Assembly: GCA_021163625.1 (NCBI GenBank)
Contig: JAGGTS010000064.1
Span: forward strand, 1 to 16,770
Source: a bacterium
Lineage (GTDB): Bacteria > Patescibacteriota > Minisyncoccia > Minisyncoccales > CG1-02-41-26
Reading direction: 5' to 3'
Length of the DNA stretch: 16,770 nt
The notes below the pieces were generated by a model. It saw nothing but the letters and a program-made list of their open reading frames with translations. It did not search any database and was not told the DNA's origin. Position numbers and translations under genes: made by a program. The number at the start of each line of letters is the position of its first letter. Positions within the stretch are counted from its first letter, which is position 1. This document shows positions 5,327 through 12,279 of this stretch, piece after piece.

Positions 5327-7375
5327 ATGGACCTGGTGGTGGTTGAAAGCCCAACAAAATCAAATACTATCCAGAAATTTTTAGGGAAAAATTATATAGT
5401 AAAATCTTGTTTTGGACACATAAGAGACCTGCCGAAAAGGGAGCTTGGCGTTGATATTGAAAACAATTTTAAGCCAAAGTATGTCATTCCGGTTAAAGCA
5501 AGAAAAGTGATAAAAACTCTTAAAGACGCCCTGGAAAAAAGTTCAAATGTCATACTGGCAACCGACCAAGACCGCGAAGGAGAATCAATTGCCTGGCATC
5601 TTGTAGAGGCGTTAAAATTAAAAAATAGAATTCCTTATAAAAGAATTGTTTTTAGCGAAATTACAGAGAAAGCAATTAAAAACGCTTTAAAAAACCCAAG
5701 AGAGATTGACATTAACTTAGTTAACGCCCAACAGGCAAGAAGAATTTTAGACAGGCTTGTCGGTTATAAGCTCTCTCCCTTTTTATGGAAAAAAATAGCA
5801 AGAGGACTATCGGCTGGAAGAGTGCAGTCAGTTGCGGTAAAGTTAGTTGTTGACAGAGAAAACGAAATAAAAGAGTTCGTCGCAAAAAAATACTGGACAA
5901 TTAATGCTTTGTTTTTAAAAGACAAAATTGAATTTGAAGCAATTTTAGCAAAGGAAGACGGAAAACCAATAGAAAAATTCCAAATAACAACAAAAAAGGA
6001 CGCTGATAAAATTATAAAAAGTTTAAAAGGAGCTGAATATATTGTTAAAAATATTGAAAAAAAAGAAACAACAAAAAATCCCCTTCCGCCTTTTACCACT
6101 AGCACTCTCCAGCAAGAGGCTGGAATAAGGCTTAAATTTTCGGCAAAGAAAACAATGGTTCTTGCCCAAAAACTATATGAAAAAGGAATAATCACATACC
6201 ACAGAACAGACTCCCTAAATTTATCAGAGACAAGCCAGCAATCTGCAAAAGAATTCATTGAAAGCCAATATGGGAAAAACTACTGGCCCGGTTATTTCAG
6301 GAAATTCAAAACAAAATCCAAAAATGCCCAGGAAGCCCATGAAGCAATCAGGCCAGTTTATCCAAACAGGCAGGCAGAAAAAATAAAGCTGCAGAAAAAA
6401 TTAGATACACAGGAAACACGCATTTACGATTTAATTTGGAAAAGATTCATAGCTTCTCAAATGTCAGAAGCAAAAGTTATGTTAACGCAGGTGGACATCG
6501 CAGCAAAAAATTTCATTTTTAAAGCAAGCGGACAAACATTAAAATTTGATGGGTTTTTAAAGGTTTATCCTTTGAAATTTGAAGAGCGATACTTGCCAAA
6601 TTTAGAAAATAAAGAAAAATTAACCTTAAAAAAGCTCATCGGAATTCAGCACTCTACCCAGCCTCCAGCGCGTTACAGTGAGGCATCTTTAATCAAAACA
6701 CTCGAAAAGCAAGGAATAGGCAGGCCATCAACATATGCTTCCATTCTCGACACAATCCAGCAAAGGAATTATGTTGTAAAAGATGAAAATAAAAAACTTA
6801 TGCCTACAGAAATTGGCGTTCTAACAGACAAAATCCTTAGAACTAATTTTCCGGAAATAGTTGATGTTAAATTCACTTCAAAAATGGAGGAGCTTCTCGA
6901 TTTAATTGCCCAAGGAAAAGAAAGCAAAGAAAAGGTTCTTGAAAGTTTTTATTTTCCGTTTGAAAAAAACATTGAAGAAAAATTAAAAACAACCCTAAAG
7001 CAAAGCGCCAAAGAAAAGACAGATAAAGTTTGCCCAAAGTGCGGCGCGCCGCTTGTTGTTAAATGGAGCAAATATGGAAAATTTTATTCCTGCAGCAATT
7101 TCCCAAAGTGCAAATATAAAGAACCAATAAAAAAAGCAGAGTCAATCGTAAAATGCCCAAAATGTGAAACAGGCGAGATTATAGAGAAAAGGACAAAAAG
7201 CGGGAAAATTTTCTATGGCTGCTCAAACTATCCAAAATGTGATTTCGCTTTATGGGACAGGCCAACAGGAAAAACCTGTCCGAAATGCGGCGCCCTTCTT
7301 GTGAAAACAAAAAGAGGCCAAATAAAATGTTCTAATAAAGATTGCGATTTTGTAGAAAATGGAGAAACTAATTAA
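5327..7375 (+). CDS. topA: DNA topoisomerase I (type IA), 682 aa
   Basis: TopA relaxes negative supercoils by cutting and passing one DNA strand through a 5'-phosphotyrosine link. The TOPRIM domain has E7 in VVVESPTKSNTI and the DxDxE metal triad D80, D82, E84 in ATDQDREGESIAWHL. The catalytic tyrosine is Y291 in GIITYHRTDS. NAQQARRILDRLVGYKLSPFLW (133-154), LSAGRVQSVAVKL (161-173) and GIGRPSTYASI (463-473) are further family blocks. The C-terminus carries three four-cysteine zinc ribbons: C569/C572/C589/C595, C610/C613/C632/C638 and C651/C654/C668/C673. The protein appears complete. It starts 4 nt after dprA, its last codons overlap the next gene, and it has no Shine-Dalgarno of its own, so it is probably translated as part of a dprA-topA-relA transcript. 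Confidence 0.98.
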   Translation: MDLVVVESPTKSNTIQKFLGKNYIVKSCFGHIRDLPKRELGVDIENNFKPKYVIPVKARKVIKTLKDALEKSSNVILATDQDREGESIAWHLVEALKLKNRIPYKRIVFSEITEKAIKNALKNPREIDINLVNAQQARRILDRLVGYKLSPFLWKKIARGLSAGRVQSVAVKLVVDRENEIKEFVAKKYWTINALFLKDKIEFEAILAKEDGKPIEKFQITTKKDADKIIKSLKGAEYIVKNIEKKETTKNPLPPFTTSTLQQEAGIRLKFSAKKTMVLAQKLYEKGIITYHRTDSLNLSETSQQSAKEFIESQYGKNYWPGYFRKFKTKSKNAQEAHEAIRPVYPNRQAEKIKLQKKLDTQETRIYDLIWKRFIASQMSEAKVMLTQVDIAAKNFIFKASGQTLKFDGFLKVYPLKFEERYLPNLENKEKLTLKKLIGIQHSTQPPARYSEASLIKTLEKQGIGRPSTYASILDTIQQRNYVVKDENKKLMPTEIGVLTDKILRTNFPEIVDVKFTSKMEELLDLIAQGKESKEKVLESFYFPFEKNIEEKLKTTLKQSAKEKTDKVCPKCGAPLVVKWSKYGKFYSCSNFPKCKYKEPIKKAESIVKCPKCETGEIIEKRTKSGKIFYGCSNYPKCDFALWDRPTGKTCPKCGALLVKTKRGQIKCSNKDCDFVENGETN

Positions 7376-9104
7376 AAAAATAGAAGAAGGAATAGAACAA
7401 AACCTAATTAAAAGCGCTATAGAAATCTCAAAACAAACTTATAAAAACAGCGAGGAACTCTCACATTTTTTAAGGATTGGGTTAATTTTAAAGGAAATGC
7501 AGCTTGACAAAGAAACCATAATTTCTGGAATATTGCAAAATGCAAAAAAACAAAATCTTAAAAAACTTTCAGCGAGCCAAAAAGTAAAAAATAAAATTAA
7601 AGAAATTTGGCAAAAAACAAAGATAATAAACAAACTTTTGGAAAATAAAGAATTCAAGACAAGGTCTATTAAAAAATGGCAAAAATCTTCATTAAGCAGG
7701 GAAGGAGCAAATTTAAGAAAATTATTTTTTGTCTTAACAAAAGATTTAAGGCCAATGTTTATTTTGCTTGCAAGCCATCTGGACAAAATGCGAAACGCAA
7801 GACTACTAAAAAAAGAAGAAATAGTGCGGCTTTCTACGCAATCTTTAGAGATTTTCTCGCCCCTTGCCTATGGTTTAGGGATGGGGAAAATAAAAGGAGA
7901 ATTAGAAGACCTTGCTTTCTCGTATTTATATCCAAAAGAATATAACCGGCTTATTGATAAAGTTAAAGAGAAATATGAATTCAGGGAAAAATACCTCCAA
8001 AAAATAAAAGGAACTGTTGAAAAAATAATAAGGTCAGAAGGCGTTGAGATATTAGACATCCATGCAAGGGCAAAACACTATTTTTCTCTCTATCAAAAAT
8101 TATTACGTTACAATATGGACATTGAAAAAATTTACGATTTAGTTGCGATGAGAATAATTGTTAAAACGATTGATGACTGCTATAAAACACTTGGCGCAAT
8201 TCATAGGAAATGGAAACCTCTTCCGCAAAGGATTAAAGACTATATCGCCCTCCCAAAAGCAAATGGATATAGAAGCTTGCACACAACTGTCGTCTGCGAA
8301 GACAACAGAATCACCGAGTTCCAAATAAAAACTTTAAAAATGCACCAAGAAGCAGAATATGGAAGCGCCGCCCATCTAACATACAAAGAAAGAGTTCCTG
8401 AAAAAACTTATAAAGAGCAGTCTTGGTGGATGGACCAGCTAAGAAAACTAAAGCAAGAAACAAAAAATACCGAAGAAGCAATTAAAGAGATTGACCTTAA
8501 TCTATTTAAAAATAGAGTTTTTGTTTTAACGCCAGAACAGGACATAATCAATCTGCCAAAAGGTTCAACTGCTGTTGATTTTGCATACGCAATACATACA
8601 GAAATAGGAGACCATTGCCAAGGGGTGAAAATTAACGGGAAAATGTCAAATTTAAGCAAGCCTCTCGAAACCGGTTCAATTGTAGAAATTATCACTGACA
8701 GAAATAAAACTCCTTCTTTAGACTGGCTTAAATTTGTAAAAACGCAAAAAGCCCGCTCAAAAATTAAATCGTTTCTGCAGAAAACTTACGGAATTTACCC
8801 CGTAAAGTTAAATAAAGAGCAAATAAAAGAAAAAGTATTTGCTATCAAGAAAATTTTTTATCCCAAAAAGAAAAAGGTAAAATCCCAAGTTTTAATTGCA
8901 GGGCAAGAACAAATTTCAGTAAAATTTGCAAAATGCTGCCAGCCAAAACCAGGAGATAAAATCATTGCTTTTATTACAAAAGGAGAAGGGGCGTCAATAC
9001 ATAAAGCTGATTGCGAGAATGTAAAATATCTTGAGCAAAAATGGCCAAAAAGAATTGTCCAGGCAAAATGGAATACAGAAAAGGATAAAAAACAAGAAAA
9101 GTAA
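7359..9104 (+). CDS. relA: RelA/SpoT-type (p)ppGpp synthetase, probably synthetase-only, 581 aa
   Basis: The family transfers pyrophosphate from ATP to GDP/GTP to make the stringent alarmone (p)ppGpp. The synthetase domain is well kept: RAKHYFSLYQK (237-247), YDLVAMRII with D260, the block RIKDYIALPKANGYRSLHTTV (291-311), and TEFQIKT with E320. A TGS domain (about 385-447, VFVLTPEQDIINLPKGSTAVDFAYAIHT) follows, then a Cys/His segment with C526-C527, H548 and C552. The N-terminal HD hydrolase domain is present but damaged: the family's HD pair reads Q60-N61 (GILQNAKK), and the later KLADRLHNM block is LASHLDKMRN. The protein ends after the Cys/His segment, so the usual C-terminal ACT domain is missing (long family members have about 700-750 residues). 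It overlaps topA by 17 nt. Alarmone breakdown must therefore be done elsewhere, if at all. Confidence 0.94.
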   Translation: MEKLIKKIEEGIEQNLIKSAIEISKQTYKNSEELSHFLRIGLILKEMQLDKETIISGILQNAKKQNLKKLSASQKVKNKIKEIWQKTKIINKLLENKEFKTRSIKKWQKSSLSREGANLRKLFFVLTKDLRPMFILLASHLDKMRNARLLKKEEIVRLSTQSLEIFSPLAYGLGMGKIKGELEDLAFSYLYPKEYNRLIDKVKEKYEFREKYLQKIKGTVEKIIRSEGVEILDIHARAKHYFSLYQKLLRYNMDIEKIYDLVAMRIIVKTIDDCYKTLGAIHRKWKPLPQRIKDYIALPKANGYRSLHTTVVCEDNRITEFQIKTLKMHQEAEYGSAAHLTYKERVPEKTYKEQSWWMDQLRKLKQETKNTEEAIKEIDLNLFKNRVFVLTPEQDIINLPKGSTAVDFAYAIHTEIGDHCQGVKINGKMSNLSKPLETGSIVEIITDRNKTPSLDWLKFVKTQKARSKIKSFLQKTYGIYPVKLNKEQIKEKVFAIKKIFYPKKKKVKSQVLIAGQEQISVKFAKCCQPKPGDKIIAFITKGEGASIHKADCENVKYLEQKWPKRIVQAKWNTEKDKKQEK

Positions 9105-9119
9105 GATAGTAAAATAGTG

Positions 9120-9147
9120 TTGAAATAAGTAAAAATATTGATAAAAT
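9120..9147 (+). promoter_or_regulatory. Likely promoter of the tRNA-Leu gene
   Basis: TTGAAA (9120-9125) and TAAAAT (9142-9147) are spaced by 16 nt, the same spacing and -10 box as the groESL promoter. Transcription would start near 9154, about ten bases before the mature tRNA. Chance matches are possible in such AT-rich DNA. Confidence 0.5.
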
Positions 9148-9164
9148 AATTAAATAAGAAAAGA

Positions 9165-9247
9165 GCCGCGGTGGCGGAATTGGTATACGCGCACGACTCA
9201 AAATCGTGTCCTGTTTCAGGATGTGGGTTCAACTCCCACCCGCGGCA
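9165..9247 (+). tRNA. tRNA-Leu (anticodon CAA)
   Basis: A complete class II cloverleaf is visible. The acceptor arms GCCGCGG and CCGCGGC pair perfectly and are followed by discriminator A. The D stem is GCG/CGC, the anticodon stem CACGA/TCGTG encloses CTCAAAA with anticodon CAA, the long variable arm pairs CCTG with CAGG, and the T arm is GTGGG-TTCAACT-CCCAC. The anticodon and long variable arm identify it as leucine tRNA reading UUG. The 3' CCA is not encoded and must be added. A run of seven T's starts three bases later and may end transcription. The minus-strand kinase gene stops only 9 bp away. Confidence 0.97.
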
Positions 9248-9256
9248 TATTTTTTT

Positions 9257-10234
9257 CTAAAATAATTTATCCTTAGCCACCTCCAAAGCGCCAAAAACCG
9301 GCTCTTTTTTTGGCTTAACAAAAAAAGTTTTAGGAGCAATTTTCTTTATAATTTTCTTAAGTTCTCCTGTTAAAATTTTTGAGTTAAAAACGCTCCCTGC
9401 CAAAACAATAGGAAAGCTTTTGTTTGCTATTTTTATATCTTTAATAACTTTTATCGCCGCCTCTGCTAATTCTTCTGCCCCAGCCAATAATATTTTTTTT
9501 GCTTCCCTGTCTCCATTCAACGCTGCTTTGTCTACAATTTCTGAAAGACTTGCCGCGTTTTCCACTACATTGCCAGAATAAATTTTTCTAATAAATCCGC
9601 TTTCTGACTTTATTTTTAACTTGCGAAAAATCAATTTTGTTAGAAGCGTGTTTTTTAACCTTCCGTCCAAGTCTCTACAAACTGCCCAAAGCGCCCTTTG
9701 CCCCAACCAAAAACCGCTACCCTCGTCTCCAAGAAACCAGTCCCAGCCAAGCGTCTGCGATTTTAGCCTGCCATGCCATCCGCAACAAAAAGAGCCTGTG
9801 CCTGCAATTAGTAAAACTCCGTCATTTCCACTGCTGCCGGCACGAAAAGCGGCTAACTCGTCTCCTTCAATAATAGCTTTTCCTTTTTTGAAGATAAAAG
9901 AGATTTTTCTGTCCTTTTTTAGCGCTTTCGCCAAATTCTTCTTTAATTGTTCATTTCTCTGTAATCCGCCAGCTAAAGCAATGTAGGTTACTCCAACCAT
10001 ATCAGCCTTTTTGCGCCCCACAACTTTTTTCAATTTTAGCATTATCTCTTCAAGCCTCTTAACAGATTCTTTGAAACCAACTTTGTTCGGGTTGGAAGCC
10101 CCTACTGTTTTCCTTGCAAGCACCACCCCGTTTCTGTCAGAAAAAACGCCCGTCGTTTTAGTGCCGCCTCCGTCAATTGCAATAATAAATTCGTTCTTAA
10201 CTTTTTTGCCTGTTTTTGTTTTAATATTTTTCAT
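9257..10234 (-). CDS. N-acetylglucosamine kinase-like protein (BadF/BadG ATPase family), 325 aa
   Basis: This is a sugar-kinase-fold ATPase (ASKHA) of the BadF/BadG/BcrA/BcrD family that includes N-acetylglucosamine kinase. Visible motifs are the first phosphate loop DGGGTKTTGVF (21-31), the likely catalytic Asp in EGDELAAFRAG (D125), the second phosphate loop IAGTGSFCCG (143-152), GDEGSGFWLGQRAL (169-182, typical of the NAGK group) and VLAGSVF near the end. It is predicted to phosphorylate an amino sugar, probably GlcNAc to GlcNAc-6-phosphate, with ATP in the cytosol. Glucosamine kinase activity is equally possible, while the benzoyl-CoA reductase activator role is unlikely. The gene lies 20 nt after a GlmU-like nucleotidyltransferase, which supports a sugar role. 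It ends a six-gene run, 9 bp from the convergent tRNA. Confidence 0.85.
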   Translation of the reverse strand: MKNIKTKTGKKVKNEFIIAIDGGGTKTTGVFSDRNGVVLARKTVGASNPNKVGFKESVKRLEEIMLKLKKVVGRKKADMVGVTYIALAGGLQRNEQLKKNLAKALKKDRKISFIFKKGKAIIEGDELAAFRAGSSGNDGVLLIAGTGSFCCGWHGRLKSQTLGWDWFLGDEGSGFWLGQRALWAVCRDLDGRLKNTLLTKLIFRKLKIKSESGFIRKIYSGNVVENAASLSEIVDKAALNGDREAKKILLAGAEELAEAAIKVIKDIKIANKSFPIVLAGSVFNSKILTGELKKIIKKIAPKTFFVKPKKEPVFGALEVAKDKLF

Positions 10235-10238
10235 AAAA

Positions 10239-10243
10239 TTCCT
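10239..10243 (-). promoter_or_regulatory. Shine-Dalgarno site of the kinase gene
   Basis: AGGAA on the minus strand lies four bases before the ATG at 10234. It fixes that start and is the only clear Shine-Dalgarno match in the window at proper spacing; most other genes have plain AT-rich sequence there. Confidence 0.6.
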
Positions 10244-10253
10244 GCATTATATT

Positions 10254-11390
10254 TCAGTTTATATCGCTTCTGACAACCTTTCCAGAGGCAATTGATTTTC
10301 CCGGCCAGACTCTCGTTCCTGAATAAAATTTTACATTCTTTGCCACCCTGCTAAAGTCAGCCAAAATAACTCCTTGCCTATTTTCAGAATTAGAAGATAA
10401 AACTTTAACATTTTCCGCTAAACTGCAATTTGGAGCAATAATAGAGTTAACAATATAACTGCCTTTCCCTATTTTAGATGAACATCCAACTATTGAATTT
10501 TTGATTATAGACCCTTTGCCAACCAAAGAATTATTGCCCAAAATAACACCATTTTCTAAGCGACAATTGTTTTCTACAACAACATTGTCTCCGATGTAAA
10601 CAGGCCCCTTTATTATATTGCCAGCTTTTATTATTGAATTCTTGCCAAACAATAATTTCCCCTGCTTTAAAATCGGCTTTTCTATTTTCCCATAACAGAA
10701 AGGCTTTGCATTTTTCAAAAAAAATTTTCCCGCCTCCAGCAAGTCCCAAGCGTTAGAAACCGGAAGCCATTTTTTTGAAATATAAAAATACAGTTTGTTT
10801 TTGGCAATAAATTTTTTTAAATAATCGGTAAACTCAAATTCGCCTCTCTCAGACTTTTTTATTTTATAGTTAAAAATTGACTTATCCAAAAAGTAAAAGC
10901 CGGTGTTTACCAAATTGCTTATTATTTTCTTCGGTTTTTCCGCGATATTTCCTATTTCTTTTCCCTTGACAACAATTTGTCCGTACAAAGAAGGATTTTT
11001 AAGTTTAGACACAAGAACACAGGGAAATTTTTTGATGCATCTCTTAATGTCGTCCTTGTCATATAAGTCGTCGCCATTAAATAAAATAAACCTTCCTTTT
11101 AAAAACGGAAGAGCGCTTTTAGCCGCGTCTCCCGTGCCTAAAAATTTTTTCTGCAAAACGTATTTTATTTTAATCCCCTTGTACTCATTTCCCAATAAAG
11201 AAACAACTTCTTCCTTATTGTATTTAACTACAATAATAGCCTCTTTTACCAATCCGTTTATCTCATTTAAATTGTGTTCCAATATAGAAAAAGGACCCAC
11301 CTTGTAAACAGTTTTTTGGTGAGTCAATGTTAATGGAAGCCATCTTGTCCCTTTCCCTGCCGATAAAATTACTGCTTTAATGCCGGCCAT
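10254..11390 (-). CDS. GlmU-like sugar-1-phosphate nucleotidyltransferase with left-handed beta-helix, 378 aa
   Basis: The N-terminal half is a nucleotidyltransferase that would join a sugar-1-phosphate to UTP or dTTP. Motifs are AVILSAGKGTRWLPLT (6-21), KKFLGTGDAAKSAL (81-94), ILFNGDDLYD with the metal-site Asp (102-111), IAEKPKKI (149-156), VNTGFYFLD (161-169) and WLPVSNAWDLLEA (208-220). The C-terminal half, about 240-378, is a string of hexapeptide-like repeats (GPVYIGDNVVVENNCRLENG and following), i.e. a left-handed beta-helix found in GlmU-type acetyltransferases and archaeal sugar nucleotidyltransferases. The usual Pro-Lys of the signature (LTxxxPK) is QK here (Q25-K26). The helix may be catalytic or only structural; I cannot see a clear acetyltransferase His. 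The downstream kinase points to GlcNAc or a related amino sugar as substrate. It starts 8 nt after the beta-subunit gene. Confidence 0.86.
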   Translation of the reverse strand: MAGIKAVILSAGKGTRWLPLTLTHQKTVYKVGPFSILEHNLNEINGLVKEAIIVVKYNKEEVVSLLGNEYKGIKIKYVLQKKFLGTGDAAKSALPFLKGRFILFNGDDLYDKDDIKRCIKKFPCVLVSKLKNPSLYGQIVVKGKEIGNIAEKPKKIISNLVNTGFYFLDKSIFNYKIKKSERGEFEFTDYLKKFIAKNKLYFYISKKWLPVSNAWDLLEAGKFFLKNAKPFCYGKIEKPILKQGKLLFGKNSIIKAGNIIKGPVYIGDNVVVENNCRLENGVILGNNSLVGKGSIIKNSIVGCSSKIGKGSYIVNSIIAPNCSLAENVKVLSSNSENRQGVILADFSRVAKNVKFYSGTRVWPGKSIASGKVVRSDIN

Positions 11391-11398
11391 ATAACAAA

Positions 11399-12268
11399 TT
11401 ATTGGAACTCCTTAACAACTTTCAGCCAATTGACATTCCTTTTTACTTTATAAGCAGCTTTTTTTAAGTTAATCCACTTGTCTTGAAAAGTCGGCTTGTC
11501 AATTTGATAAAAAATGCCAAGAGCAATTTTTGATTTCTCTTTATAATCATAGTCCCATTCAATCGCTTTCTTGAAAGCCTGTCCAAAATCTAATCTATTG
11601 AAATTATCACCCAATTTATAAATATGTTTCTGTAAAAACGGAATTGTATTATGAAAAGTCAAACAAGGTTGCAGTATGTCAATAAAGGAAAAACCTTTGT
11701 GCAATATCGCCTTTTCTATTATTTCTTCCAGCTGTTTAAATTCTAAAGGACAAGCCCTGGCTACAAAAGTAGCGCCTGCGGTTAGAGCTAACGCAACTGG
11801 ATTAAGCGGACTGTCTTCAACTCCAGCTGGCGTTGAAGGGCCTTTAAAGCCTTCTTCGCTGGTAGAAGTTTCCTGACCAGTAGTTAAGGCAAAAACTTGG
11901 TTATTGGAAACCATCAAAGTCATATCAGCGTTATAACGCGCGTTATGGATTAGATGAGCAATGCCCTCGTTATAAGTTCCCCCGTCGCCGGCAAAACCAA
12001 TAACAGTCAACTCCGGGTTGGCAGCCTTAATTCCAAGCATAGGAGGCAAAGCTCTGCCATGTAAAGAGTAATAAGCATTGACATCAATATAATCATAGAC
12101 TTTTGAGGAACAACCAATATCGGTAACAATAACAACATCTTTCTTTTTCACGGCATTTTTGTTGATTAAATTAGACAAGGCAAATTTCGTTGCAGTAGCA
12201 ATGCTATTATTAAGACAACCCGGACACCAAGTATTTTTTTCTTTTGTGCTTAATTTTTTTATATCCAT
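11399..12268 (-). CDS. korB: 2-oxoacid:ferredoxin oxidoreductase, beta subunit (TPP-binding), 289 aa
   Basis: The beta subunit holds thiamine pyrophosphate and a 4Fe-4S cluster in enzymes that oxidatively decarboxylate 2-oxoacids to acyl-CoA and reduce ferredoxin, or run the reverse carboxylation. Cluster cysteines are C15 and C18 in WCPGC, C53 in DIGCSS and C202 in LQPC. YYSLHGRALPPMLGIKAANP (66-85) and the TPP motif FAGDGGTYNEGIAHLIHNARYN (92-113) with SNNQVFALTTGQ (121-132) are typical. The protein is full length. It begins 11 nt after the alpha subunit gene. Substrate (pyruvate, 2-oxoglutarate or branched-chain) cannot be read from the sequence, so the kor symbol is provisional. Confidence 0.93.
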   Translation of the reverse strand: MDIKKLSTKEKNTWCPGCLNNSIATATKFALSNLINKNAVKKKDVVIVTDIGCSSKVYDYIDVNAYYSLHGRALPPMLGIKAANPELTVIGFAGDGGTYNEGIAHLIHNARYNADMTLMVSNNQVFALTTGQETSTSEEGFKGPSTPAGVEDSPLNPVALALTAGATFVARACPLEFKQLEEIIEKAILHKGFSFIDILQPCLTFHNTIPFLQKHIYKLGDNFNRLDFGQAFKKAIEWDYDYKEKSKIALGIFYQIDKPTFQDKWINLKKAAYKVKRNVNWLKVVKEFQ

Positions 12269-12279
12269 AAATTTAAAAA

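Noticed and set aside
8858..9232. Minus-strand open frame of 124 codons opposite the relA end and the tRNA
   Set aside because: It overlaps a certain tRNA and a certain coding region and has no family features.
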